A DNA stretch of 64,000 nt from Ascarosepion bandense. Its lineage: Eukaryota; Mollusca; Cephalopoda; Sepiida; Sepiidae. The stretch covers positions 32,501 to 96,500 of the forward strand of contig JBBBDQ010001921.1 in NCBI GenBank assembly GCA_037127315.1. Direction: 5' to 3'. The position numbers and the translations under genes were made by a program. The notes under the pieces were generated by a model, which saw nothing but the letters and a program-made list of their open reading frames with translations, did not search any database and was not told where the DNA came from. The stretch's first letter is position 1. The number at the start of each line of letters is the position of its first letter. Shown one piece after another: positions 30,111-41,232 of this stretch.

Positions 30111-31124
30111 GGGAGAGAGTAATGTTAGAATCAGTAAATAATGAGAGAAAGAGATATAGAAAAATATATAACAAGTAAAATAAAGAGAGAGAGAGAGAGG
30201 GAGAGAGTAATGCTAGAATCAGTAAATAATGAGGGAAAGAGATATAGAGAAGTATATAACAAGTAAAATAAAGAGAGAGAGAGAGAGAGGGAGAGAGTAA
30301 TGCTAGAATGAGTAAATAATGAGGGAAAGAGATATAGAGAAGTATATAACAAGTAAAATAAAGAGAGAGAGAGGGAGAGGGAGAAAGAGGGAGAGAGTAA
30401 TGTTAGAATCAGTAAATAATGAGAGAAAGAGATATAGAAAAATATATAACAAGTAAAATAAAGAGAGAGAGAGAGAGAGAGGGAGAGAGAGGGAGAGAGT
30501 AATGTTAGAATCACTAAATAATGAGAGAAAGAGATATAGAAAAATATATAACAAGTAAAATAAAGAGAGAGAGAGAGAGAGGGAGAGAGTAATGCTAGAA
30601 TCAGTAAATAATGAGGGAAAGAGATATAGAGAAGTATATAACAAGTAAAATAAAGAGAGAGAGAGAGAGAGAGGGAGAGAGGGAGAGAGTAATGTTAGAA
30701 TCAGTAAATAATGAGAGAAAGAGATATAGAAAAATATATAACAAGTAAAATAAAGAGAGAGAGAGAGAGGGAGAGAGAGGGAGAGAGTAATGTTAGAATC
30801 AGTAAATAATGAGGGAAAGAGATATAGAGAAATATATAACAAGTAAAATAAAGAGAGAGAGAGAGAGAGGGAGAGAGTAATGCTAGAATCAGTAAATAAT
30901 GAGGGAAAGAGATATATAGAAGTATATAACAAGTAAAATAAAGAGAGAGAGAGAGAGAGAGGTAGAGAGTAATGCTAGAATCAGTAAATAATGAGGGAAA
31001 GAGATATAGAGAAATATATAGAGAAGTTAAATAAAGAGAGAGAGAGAGAGAGAGGGAGAGAGTAATGTTAGAATGAGTAAATAATGAGGGAAAGAGATAT
31101 AGAGAAATATATAACAAGTAAAAT

Positions 31125-31163
<39 letters not shown>

Positions 31164-31587
31164 AATGCTAGAATGTGTCAATAATGAGGGAAAGAGATAT
31201 AGAGAAGTATATAACAAGTAAAATAAAGAGAGAGAGAGAGAGAGGGAGAGAGTAATGCTAGAATCAGTAAATAATGAGGGAAAGAGATATAGAGAAATAT
31301 ATAACAAGTTAAATAAAGAGAGAGAGAGCGAGAGGGAGAGAGTAATGCTAGAATGAGTAAATAATGAGGGAAAGAGATATAGAGAAGTATATAAGAAGTA
31401 CAATAAAGAGAGGGAGAGAGAGAGAGGGAGAGAGTAATGTTAGAATCAGTAAATAATGAGGGAAAGAGATATAGAGAAATATATAACAAGTAAAATAAAG
31501 AGAGAGAGAGAGAGTGAGAGGGAGAGAGTAATGTTAGAATCAGTAAATAATGAGGGAAAGAGATATAGAGAAATATATAACAAGTTA

Positions 31588-31622
<35 letters not shown>

Positions 31623-31693
31623 GGAGAGAAGTAATGTTAGAATGAGTCAATAATGAGGGAAAGAGATATAGAGAAATATATAACAAGTAAAAT

Positions 31694-31731
<38 letters not shown>

Positions 31732-32074
31732 TAATGCTAGAATGAGTCAATAATGAGGGAAAGAGATATAGAGAAATATATAACAAGTTAAATAAAGAGA
31801 GAGAGAGAGAGAGAGGGAGAGAGTAATGCTAGAATGAGTCAATAATGAGGGAAAGAGATATAGAGAAATATATAGAGAAGTTAAATAAAGAGAGAGAGAG
31901 AGAGAGAGGGAGAGAGTAATGCTAGAATGAGTCAATAATGAGGGAAAGAGATATAGAGAAATATATAAGAAGTTAAATAAAGAGAGAGAGAGAGAGAGAG
32001 AGGGAGAGAGTAATGTTAGAATGAGTAAATAATGAGGGAAAGGGAAAGATATAGAGAAATATATAACAAGTAAA

Positions 32075-32114
<40 letters not shown>

Positions 32115-32983
32115 TAATGCTAGAATGAGTCAATAATGAGGGAAAGAGATATAGAGAAATATATAACAAGTTAAATAAAGAGAGAGAGAGAGAGAGGGAG
32201 AGAGTAATGTTAGAATCAGTAAATAATGAGGGAAAGAGATATAGAGAAATATATAACAAGTTAAATAGAGAGAGAGAGAGAGAGGGAGAGAGTAATGTTA
32301 GAATCAGTAAATAATGAGGGAAAGAGATATAGAGAAATATATAACAAGTAAAATAGAGAGAGAGAGAGAGAGAGAGGGAGAGAGTAATGCTAGAATCAGT
32401 AAATAATGAGGGAAAGAGATATAGAGAAATATATAACAAGTAAAATAAAGAGAGAGAGAGAGAGGGGGGAGAGTAATGTTAGAATCAGTAAATAATGAGG
32501 GAAAGAGATATAGAGAAATATATAACAAGTTAAATAAAGAGAGAGAGAGAGAGAGAGGGAGAGAGTAATGTTAGAATCAGTAAATAATGAGGGAAAGAGA
32601 TATAGAGAAATATATAACAAGTTAAATAAAGAGAGAGAGAGAGGGAGAGAGTAATGCTAGAATGAGTAAATAATGAGGGAAAGAGATATAGAGAAATATA
32701 TAACAAGTTAAATAAAGAGAGAGAGAGAGAGGGAGAGAGTAATGCTAGAATGAGTAAATAATGAGGGAAAGAGATATAGAGAAATATATAAGAAGTTAAA
32801 TAAAGAGAGAGAGAGAGAGAGAGGGAGAGAGTAATACTAGAATGAGTCAATAATGAGGGAAAGAGATATAGAGAAATATATAACAAGTAAAATAAAGAGA
32901 GAGAGAGAGAGGGAGAGAGAGTAATGTTAGAATCAGTAAATAATGAGGGAAAGAGATATAGAGAAATATATAACAAGTTAAAT

Positions 32984-33024
<41 letters not shown>

Positions 33025-33366
33025 GTGAGAGTAATGCTAGAATGAGTAAATAATGAGGGAAAGAGATATAGAGAAATATATAACAAGTTAAATAAAGAGA
33101 GAGAGAGCGAGAGGGAGAGAGTAATGCTAGAATGAGTAAATAATGAGGGAAAGAGATATAGAGAAGTATATAAGAAGTACAATAAAGAGAGGGAGAGAGA
33201 GAGAGAGGGAGAGAGTAATGTTAGAATCAGTAAATAATGAGGGAAAGAGATATAGAGAAATATATAACAAGTAAAATAAAGAGAGAGAGAGAGAGTGAGA
33301 GGGAGAGAGTAATGTTAGAATCAGTAAATAATGAGGGAAAGAGATATAGAGAAATATATAACAAGT

Positions 33367-33422
<56 letters not shown>
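28268..33422. repeat. GA-core minisatellite, ~92-100-bp units, about 54 copies
   Basis: Each unit has a conserved ~66-bp core, gtaatg(c/t)tagaat(c/g)agt ... atatataacaagtaaaat, followed by a variable (GA)n/ggagaga tract. Core variants (gagaaa versus gagggaaa; gaaaaata versus gagaaata; caagtt versus caagta) group regionally. Most minus-strand open frames over 28.2-33.5 kb are the translated repeat (S/L and LYLFPSLFT-type text) and not proteins. Confidence 0.92.
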
Positions 33423-33429
33423 AAGTGTG

Positions 33430-34930
33430 GAAGAGAAAAGGTGAAAAAGAGAAAGATATAAGAACCCATTATTCAAAAATACCTCTTTTCTTTTACATTT
33501 AACTTCCCCTCAATTCACTTGTGGTCGAGGATTACCGAAAAAAAGCTAAATGCAATTCCAAGATGTCGTTCTCCCCATTCTGTTTGTTGTCTGGACTAAA
33601 TTTTAGCAAACAGGATGAGAACATTAGTCTAAAGAACGTATTTGACGATAAACATTATATATTGTTGCTTTCAAAAACATGTCAAGCCTTGCAAAAAAAA
33701 AAAAATGTGGCAACACTGTATTGAAGACTAAAATACTTTTTAAATAAAAGAAATCTTATTTGTAGAAATAACAAAAACTTAAAAAGAAATATGTTGATTT
33801 GTAGCTATGACACAAAAGATGTTTGCAGCCATAAAAATATTGGAGAATATTTCTTTGTATTTCATCAAAAGTCAGAAAGAAAACAATAAAATTCTTAAGT
33901 ACTAATGGAAAAGTAAGTGCAACTGCCTTTTTGACTAACAACATTTTATTGAAATGAACTTGTAATTAGTAGTATAACATAACACTCGAAGACATTCAAA
34001 CTATCATTCATGCTTGTATCTTTCATCAAAATTAATTAAATAAAAAAACATTTCCAAGATATAGTAGAATTGGTTGATAGCAACAGACAGTAAGCAACTG
34101 TAGTTGATTCTGACTCAATTTGATCCAGCAAATTGGTAGGTGGTTTATTTAACAGCCTGGGAGATTCTCCTCTGCTATCCAGGCAAGTCTATTCTGTAGG
34201 TTCTGATTGGCTGATGATTCAAGTGTGGATATTGTGTTTAATAAATATCAGCACAATATTCACCCTATGATGATTGACGAGAGCGGCATGTGTTGAGTTG
34301 CAACCCTGTCTATTTTTGTTTGCCAACTGGATGCTTGTTGGACATCCTTGCAAAGGTGAGTCTTGCATACTTAATTGTTCAGATATGTCCTGTGAAATTT
34401 GTTCATTTTTAGTCATTTCACTCCAAGTGAAGGAATACAGTCGCAGAGACAAAAGATTTAACTGAGTGTTAGAGAATATGTAAACGAAACAAGGAGAGAG
34501 AAAAATAAGAGAACTGACATGAAGAAAACAGAATATAATAATTGAAACTGTATTTAAATTTTAAAATTTAAATTTAACTGAGAAGCCAGAAGCCAGAAGA
34601 GAGTTCTACAATTGAGAAGTGCAATTGCAGAAACTGTTAGCATAGAAATGTGATATAGAAATTTGTGGCTGTACACAGCATGGTACAAATTGAGTGGAGA
34701 GCATCAGATAAAATGACTTCTCATTGATGTACATGTAACCTCTCAATTTTAAGGCTAAGTCAATTGCCTTCCTCTGAATTCCGTTCAGTCTCACCACTTG
34801 ATTGTTTCCCCATGGTTGTATGCAGTAGAGCTACTAATAGCTATTCCATTCTATTAAAAATAGTCTCCTTAAATCCTTCAGAATGAAACTAGGTCCTCAA
34901 TCAGAGTGCCTATTACTTGGCATCACAAAT
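33430..34930. other. No supported feature
   Basis: AT-rich; the open frames at 33521-33724 and 34219-34465 have no recognised domain. Confidence 0.5.
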
Positions 34931-34945
34931 ATACAAAACAATTTT

Positions 34946-35452
34946 TTTTTTTTAATCATATCACCCCAAGCAAGGCAATAACACCACTGATGTGCAGGGG
35001 GCTACGTAAGGGTAAAAAGAATGGAAAGAGAAAGCCGGAAACCACATCCTAAACAGGGGACAAGGGATGAGCCTCTTCACCTGTTCAATAGACGTGGGTG
35101 GAGTGTGAACCGTGCAATAGTTTAGTCTATCTACTCCAATTGAAAAAAAATAAAGAGAGAAAAGTGCGAAAAGATTGGAAAAGAGAAAACCAGAAACCGC
35201 ATCCTAAACAGGGGACAAGGGATGAGCCTCTTCACCTGTTCAATAGATGTGGGTGGAGTGTGAACCGGGCGATAGTTTAGTCTATCTACTCCAATTGAAA
35301 AAAATAAAGAGAGAAAAGAGTGAAAAGATTGGAAAAGAGAAAACCAGAAACCACATCCTAAACAGGGAACAAGGGATGAGCCTCTTCACCTGTTCAATAG
35401 ATGAGGGTGGAGTGTGAACCGGGTGATAGTTTAGTCTATCTACTCCAATTTA
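34946..35452 (-). repeat. Modular SINE (M) with three 155-bp modules
   Basis: Poly(T), LINE-like tail complement (accccaagcaaggcaataac), then modules marked acc(a/g)catcctaaacagg at 35041, 35196 and 35350 (spacing 155 and 154). Each ends gggtggagtgtgaacc ... tatctactccaatt. Confidence 0.8.
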
Positions 35453-35605
35453 CTTAAATAAGTCAATACAGTTATAGTGAGCTTGTCTGTACACTCAAAA
35501 GTAAGACAACACAGTTGTAGTGCGTCAGTTCCTATGTGCAAACATAAGTGAACACAGTTGTAGTGAGCCTGTCCCTAAAGACAAAAGTAATTCAACACTG
35601 CTACA
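35453..35605 (+). repeat. 43-bp tandem array, left part
   Basis: Three to four degenerate units, gtaag(a)caacacagttgtag ... gagcctgtccctaaa. The array continues at 36845 on the other side of the LINE. Confidence 0.75.
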
Positions 35606-35807
35606 GTGAGCTTGACGAGAGTAAACCATAGTGTCATCAGCATATATGCCCACTTGGGATTTTATTACAGCAGTGAGATCGTTAATATAGATAAGGAAAA
35701 GCATAGGACCTAGAATAGAGCCTTGAGGGACATCCGTATTTATGTGACAGTATTGGGAGGCTTGTCCATTCAATACTACCCTCATTGTATAGTTTGAAAG
35801 AAAAACA
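35606..35807 (-). pseudogene. Jockey/CR1-like LINE, inverted 5' segment with catalytic boxes
   Basis: Minus frame (complement of 35525-35845) with VPQGSILGPMLFLIYINDL followed by IYADDTMVYS, the two best-known reverse transcriptase boxes (the PQGS region and the YADD catalytic site). The 5' limit is a CSVFLSNYTM stretch at the junction 35807. Orientation is opposite to the rest of the same LINE to its right. Confidence 0.85.
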
Positions 35808-36003
35808 CTGCATCTCCTTGGATTAACTCTCACATCAGACCTCAAGTGGAGTAACTATATAGAATCCATAGCTAAATCCACTGTTAAGGAAGTCAGTTCT
35901 CTGTGTAGGGCCAGGAAGTTTTTCTCGTCTAAAATCATCCTGCATATATACAAGTCTACCATCCGCCCGTGCATTGAATACTGCTGCCATGATTGGTCGG
36001 GTG
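35808..36003 (+). pseudogene. Jockey/CR1-like LINE, 3' segment part 1
   Basis: LHLLGLTLTSDLKWSNYIES at 35808, then CRARKFF, IYKSTIRPCIEYCCHDWSG. It is interrupted after tggtcgggtg at 36003 by the 5S-derived element and resumes at 36254. Confidence 0.8.
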
Positions 36004-36111
36004 TCATGTTGAATACACCAGTTCCTGTTCAATCACCGAAGTTAAGCAACATCGAGCCCGGTCAGTACTTAAGTGAGTGACCATTTGGGAATACCAGGTG
36101 CTGTAAATGTA
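36004..36111 (+). pseudogene. 5S rRNA-derived sequence
   Basis: catgttgaatacaccagttc ... ccgaagttaagcaacatc ... ggtcagtacttaagtgagtg ... gggaataccaggtgctgta follows the eukaryotic 5S rRNA over nearly its whole length. It includes the A-block-like ttaagcaacatcgagcc (36043-36059) and a C-block-like tgagtgaccatttggga (36073-36089) of the internal Pol III promoter. Changes versus the usual rRNA (acatcgagc for acgtcgggc) argue against a functional gene. It is the head of the insert ending at 36253. Confidence 0.85.
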
Positions 36112-36253
36112 AGGATCAAGAATGGTCCACTGGTCCTCCAGGTTTGAGGGTTGGATGCAGGGCTAACAACCCTGCCCTGTAAAAAACAGTTGTTACAGAA
36201 ATAGCAACAAAAAGTTACTGCCCTATGCACCATCTGGGTGTGATAGATAAATG
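36004..36253 (+). mobile_element. 5S-derived SINE with target-site duplication
   Basis: A 250-bp insert: the 5S-like head followed by ~140 bp (ttggatgcagggctaacaac ... gtaaaaaacagttgttacag ... ttactgccc). Flanked by a direct duplication of the LINE target: atgat-tggtcgggtg at 35989-36003 and atgatctggtcgggtg at 36254-36269 (one indel). The long TSD indicates LINE-mediated insertion. Confidence 0.8.
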
Positions 36254-36835
36254 ATGATCTGGTCGGGTGCTCCTGCTATCCACTTAGGTGTCCTCAACCA
36301 AATCCAACAGAGAATCTGTAATGTGATCGATCCTGACTTGGCAGCTAGGATACAGTCACTTTCTCACCAATGCAGTGTGGATTCTCTGCGTCTCTTCTAC
36401 AAATACTTTCATGGCTTCTGCTCCAGTGATACCTCCTATATATGAATTTCCTTGAGATACAAGATTAGCAACTAGGTCCCACCCTTTTACTGTGAAACCA
36501 ATAAATTGTAAATGCAAATTCTACTCCATCAGATTCTTTTCTCGCACTTCCCGCCTGTGAAATTCCCTTCCGCATACTTGCTTTCCCGACAGCTATAATC
36601 TCCAAGAATTCAAATGTAAAGTCAATAGTCATCTCCTGTCTCACTAACCTGCATCTTCTCTCATGCTCCTTTCTCTGTACACCCCACTCTCATCAGTATT
36701 CTCTTCTTTCTTCTACTCTCCTCCTGACACCCCCTGCAACCTCTCACTCCTTCTCATAACATTCCTCTTATGTAACCCCCTGCACAACAGAGGCAGTAAA
36801 ATGCCTTGCTTGGGGCGACATGATTAAAAAATTAA
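36254..36835 (+). pseudogene. Jockey/CR1-like LINE, 3' segment part 2
   Basis: WSGAPAIHLGVLNQIQQRIC and FYKYFHGFCS, then the degenerated end to about 36640. The 3' UTR closes with ccctgcacaacagaggcag, cttgcttggggcgacatgat and an A-rich tail at 36825-36840. Confidence 0.8.
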
Positions 36836-36844
36836 AAAAAATAT

Positions 36845-37245
36845 GTCCATAAAGGTAAAAAGTAAGTCAACACAGTTGTAGTGAATCTGTCCCTAAGTGC
36901 AAAATTAATTCATCAGAATTGTAGTGAGCCTGTTCCTACATGAAAACATAAGTTGATACAGTTGTAGTGAGCCTGTCCCTAAAGGCAAAAATAATTCAAC
37001 ACAGATGGAGTAAGCTTGTCCCTAAAGGCAAAAGTCAAAACAGTTGTAATGGGCCTGTTCCTAGAGGGCAAAGTAAGTCAACACAGTTGTAGTGGGCCTG
37101 TCCCTAAAGGCAAAAGTAAGTCAACACAGTTGTAGTGAGCCTGTCTCTAAAGGCAAAAGTAAGTCAACACAGTTGTAGTGAGCCTGCCCCTAGAGGCAAA
37201 AGTAAGCCAACACAGTTGTAGTGAGCCTGTTCCTACATACAAATG
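36845..37245 (+). repeat. 43-bp tandem array, right part
   Basis: About nine units, caacacagttgtagtgagcc ... taaaggcaaaagtaagt; spacing 43 bp (37081 to 37124). Confidence 0.85.
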
Positions 37246-37978
37246 CAAAAGAGAAATGTGACTATATTCATCGATCATAGTCAATACTTATTCATTTCCA
37301 CCTCAAGTAGAAGGAAGCGCTAATCTCGAAATATATACTCATTCTTTCGAATTTTTGAATGGCTTTGATCAATTTGCCTCCTACTCTTACAAATCTTGTT
37401 GTTTTATTTTTCCGGCACACCTATTTACATACTCTTTACTTCCTCTGTTGAGTCGGGCATATTTCTCCAGTTTATAAAGTACATTCTTCTTGATATGCCA
37501 GGGTGACATAGATTATTATGTTGTTCCTTGAGGTCGATATTTACGACAGAAGCTCAATGTAATCTCATTAAGGCATCTTGGTATGAGTTTTTGATGTCCA
37601 GTCGATATATAATACTGTATTGGTAAATGTAAAGTTAAATTCAGCAGCGATGAAGTTTGTCGTTTTTTGTTTTCAAAGCTTTATGCTTATCAAAAATATA
37701 TTTTGGTCCATGACAAGAATAAAATAGTTACCTTTCAGGTAATGATTCTATGATATAGACGAGGTTGGGGTAATAAATGAGGAAAGTCCAGGTTTTATTA
37801 ACTATACTACCATTTTTATTTTTGACTCCATAAGATTACATCTTATAAGTAAATGACTATCATTTATGTTCTTTTTGTATTTTGTGTCTTTGATATGATT
37901 CTTGTATAAGTCATTGTGGTGTTCATGTGGATGTTGATTATTATATATGTATTGCTCAAGTTATAAAGAGTTTTTCTT

Positions 37979-38033
<55 letters not shown>

Positions 38034-38680
38034 AATATAGCATATTTGTTTCTAGAAGTGTGTGTCCGGTGGAATGTAGTATCAGGTTGCTGTTTGAGCT
38101 ATGTTATATTATGTTGCAAGGATTTGAGTGTGTTGATTGTACTCTTGAATTCATTGCTTAGTTTTTGCATATTCTTTTCATAAAGGATATGTAAATACAT
38201 CTCTGGTTTGCTTGGAAGTAGTCTTCTATTGGCTACTTGGGATGTTGATTAAATCTTCAATGGCTGACACAAACTCCACACGCCTGGTAGGTAAACTGTT
38301 ACCAACCACTTTGCATGTGTTCACTGTTCTTTTTAAATTTACTTAATGCCTACATGTTTCTGATTTGATTTTTGTGGGAGAGTTATCCATTGATTGACTT
38401 TTGCATTTCATCAGTTGACCACGTAAGCTATGTCTGGGTTATATCTAGGTAACCAGAAATATGGAAGAATAGAAAGAGGGAAAGGCTGTATGTGTTGAGA
38501 GAAAAAGTGTATGTATGTGTTGAGAGAAAAAATTCCCTAATTGCTTTAGTGACCACATTAGCTTCATTAGCTACTGGGGGAGTGGTTTCATTCAAAGGGG
38601 TTTAATGTTCTGGACCAGATTGTAACAGGTCTGCCTCTTTGATTTAGCATACAAGCTAAGTTCACGTATCTAGTATCAGT
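37246..38680. other. No supported feature apart from (AT)n
   Basis: Single-copy-looking AT-rich DNA; (AT)n at 37983-38030. Confidence 0.5.
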
Positions 38681-38919
38681 TTAAATTTCAATGGGTTTTT
38701 CCTTGACTAGAGTGTGTACTATAGCTCTTTCTAATTCCTCTTTCAAATATTCAAAGAAATCTTTTATCATAACAGCTAAGGGTAATACAGAGTTGGCATT
38801 TAGCACGTGAATTTTTAGCAAATAGTTTGGTATACAGTGACTGTAGTAAATGAACATGCCAAAGATTCTACCTGGGGTGAAATGATTATAAAAAATTATC
38901 AGCAGAATAGGCTTATACC

Positions 38920-39350
38920 ATTCCACACTTTGCAGTGGAATTCCAGTTTCTGTGAATGTCTCTTCTGAATAAGTGGTGCAGATAACCCAGAAATAAAGAC
39001 ATGTCTAATGGCTTCCACTTTGTAAACTTGCTTGACAACATTTTTGAATTTACAGTCCTTTATCAGAATATGTAATGCCTGAAGAAATTGATCCAAGGTT
39101 TCTCCGGCCTGTTGAGTTTTGGTTGTGAGGACACACCTGGACTATATCTCAATTTTTCTTGGACGTAAGCTATGTTTAGAATGTTAATAGCTTCTCTAAA
39201 GTTTATACATTTGCTGAGTGGTTCATATACATGAGACAACACGTAGTTTATAAGAATATCCAAATCATCACTATCAGTATTCTAAAGAACGTTTAAAAAT
39301 GTTTGGTACGAATGATTCCATATTTTCACTGCTTCAGGATTCTTTCTATC
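38920..39350 (-). pseudogene. Ty3/Gypsy-type gag remnant
   Basis: Minus-strand pieces in shifting frames look like a retrotransposon capsid-domain protein: SDDLDILINYV near 39230-39265, YEPLSKCINFREAINILNIA near 39165-39220, then DQFLQALHILIKDCKFKNVV and FISGLSAPLIQ near 38960-39095. The spacing fits the C-terminal half of gag in metazoan Ty3/Gypsy-like elements. A premature stop and at least one frameshift are visible. No pol or LTR of this element is seen nearby. Upstream it is abutted by the poly(T) of the LINE at 39351. Confidence 0.6.
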
Positions 39351-40196
39351 CTTTTTTTTTTTTTTTTTTTTTTATAAGCGTTTCACCCTGAGCAAGGCAT
39401 GTCACCACCACTACTGCGCAGGGGGCTACGTAGAGTGGAGAAAGGATGATTAAATATAGGAAATGTCAGAGGGTGGGTGATAGGCGGGTAAGGATACCGA
39501 GAGTGAGGGTTGGGTAGATGAGAGTATTCTGAGAATAGTTGGGAGTTAGTGTGATAGGAGGTGTCTATTGACCCTACATTTAAACACCTGGAGATTGTAA
39601 CTGTCGGGAAAGCAAACTTGTGGAAGGGAGTTCCACAGGCGGGAAGCAGGAGAAAAGAAGCTGTTGGAGTAGAATTTACGGTTACATCTTATTTGTTTAA
39701 CTGTAAAAGGGTGGGACCTAGTTGCTAATCTAGTATCTAGTGTAAATTCGTGCTTAGGCAGCACCAGTGATCTAAGCTCATCGGAGCAGAAGCCATGAAA
39801 GTACTTGTAGAAGAGGCACAGGGAAGCCACATCACGCCGGTGAGAGAGCGGCTGCAGCCGGTCTGCCAAGTCGGTATCAACCACGTTACAGATCCTCCTT
39901 TGTATTTTGTCAAGAAGCCCAAGGAGAGCAGCAGGGGCACCCGACCAGATATGGCAGCAATATTCAATACACGGGCGGATGGTAGATTTGTATATGTGCA
40001 GAATAGATTCAGGTGGGAAAAACTTCCGGGCCCTGCACAGGGAGCCAACTTTCATAGCAGCAGATTTGGCAATGGATTCAATATAGTCATTCCATTTGAG
40101 GTCCGCCGAAAGTGTAAGGCCAAGGAGGCGTAGTATTTTACTCTCTGGGAGGCTAGCCTGTCCCATGCTAATGGGAGGTAGATGCGATCAAATTTT
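39351..40196 (-). pseudogene. Jockey/CR1-like LINE, 5'-truncated, best C-terminus
   Basis: A 206-residue minus frame (complement of 39546-40166) runs without a stop from LPESKILRLLGLTLSADLKW to VNRHLLSH, the natural C-terminus of the family. It contains RKFFPPESILHIYKSTIRP, EYCCHIWSGAPA, LSHRRDVASLCLFYKYFHG and SRLWNSLP. A ~190-bp 3' UTR with the family tail (gcaaggcatgtcaccacc complement) and a 20-base A tail (39352-39373) follow. The intact frame and clean tail suggest a young copy. Catalytic domain absent. Confidence 0.88.
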
Positions 40197-40261
40197 ATAT
40201 TTTGATATCCGGTCCATCATGGATGGGATCCTATCCATGACATTGTATATATTTTAAAGGA

Positions 40262-40572
40262 TGTACATTGTGGTGCAGTAGATATGAACTCAGAATGACA
40301 AATTGGAGTGCTGAGTTCAAATTCTAGTTGAATTCCTTGCATTTACTTATGCACAAATACCCTTGGGAAAAGTATTAATCCATCTCTTCCCTCCAGTTAT
40401 AGATTAAATAATAGGATAGACAGGGTTCTATAGCCTTGGCTGGCAACCAGTTTACTGCAGAAAGCAATGGCAACCTACTGCGGGATAATCTTCTGCCCAG
40501 TCAGTCATGTCTTTTTTGAGACATGATCACCCAAAGCATGCATCACGTATGGCACTTAACTGACTGACTGCA
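40262..40572 (+). repeat. Family T tRNA SINE, body 1
   Basis: tgtggtgcagtagatatg (A box) and gagttcaaattctagttg (B box) head, body, and ggcacttaactgactgactg end. Confidence 0.8.
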
Positions 40573-40614
40573 TATAATAGTTGAAAACATGATTAAGGCT
40601 GCTAATGGGCATAA

Positions 40615-40666
40615 AGTGGGGGATCAGTTTTTTTATTGTTATGAAGTAATAAACTGATCCCCCACT
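40615..40666. repeat. Perfect 16-bp hairpin linker
   Basis: agtgggggatcagttt at 40615-40630 and its exact reverse complement at 40651-40666 around a 20-base loop. Confidence 0.9.
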
Positions 40667-40679
40667 AATTACTACATAA

Positions 40680-40855
40680 TATTATACATCTCTTCCCCCT
40701 CTAGCTATGAGTCAAATAACAGGACAGATTGGGTTCTATAGCTTTAACTGGCAATGGCAACCTACTGCGGGATAATCTTCTGCCCAGCCAGTCATGTCTC
40801 TTTTGAGACATGATCGCCCAATGCATGCATCACGTATGGCACTTAACTCACTGAC
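40680..40855 (+). repeat. Family T headless body 2
   Basis: ctctagctatgagtcaaata ... ggcacttaactcactgac, with a deletion of part of the aaccagt segment. Confidence 0.75.
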
Positions 40856-41201
40856 CCAGTTCATGTTGATACCAGAAGCAAAATAAATAGTAGTGAATAG
40901 AATGTGGTAAGCTATAATTAGCTAGAAATATTCAGTACTATTTTTCTTGTAGTTTAGTTTTTAATGTTAAGACTAGTAGTAGCTACCAGTTCACCAATGT
41001 CACAACCAGACGTGACACAAGGTCGCGGTTTAAATTGTGTCTAATGTGCAAAATTTTCCTAAGCACTTCTTTTGGGGACGCCTCAGGTGCTGAGTAATAA
41101 ACCTAACTCCCTCCTGTGGGAGATGTACTATCTGATGGAAAAGTCCCCTGGAGCTTGCACAAACCAATCCAAACCAAGGTTAGAGCTAATTATATTTATT
41201 T

Positions 41202-41206
<5 letters not shown>

Positions 41207-41232
<26 letters not shown>

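Noticed and set aside
28268..33422. CRISPR-like regular spacing of repeats
   Set aside because: Spacers are only variable (GA)n, not unique; eukaryotic minisatellite.
28242..33469. About twenty minus-strand open frames with S/L-rich, membrane-like sequence
   Set aside because: All come from one minisatellite unit read on the minus strand; apparent transmembrane segments reflect (GA)n.
34205..34225. ctgatgattcaag as another hammerhead
   Set aside because: No stem II or GAAA follows.
36004..36111. Functional 5S rRNA gene
   Set aside because: Several substitutions in conserved positions, single unit, inserted in a LINE with TSD.
36640..36725. ctgatgaga on the minus strand near 36714 as another hammerhead
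   Set aside because: No stem II pairing and no GAAA at the required distance.
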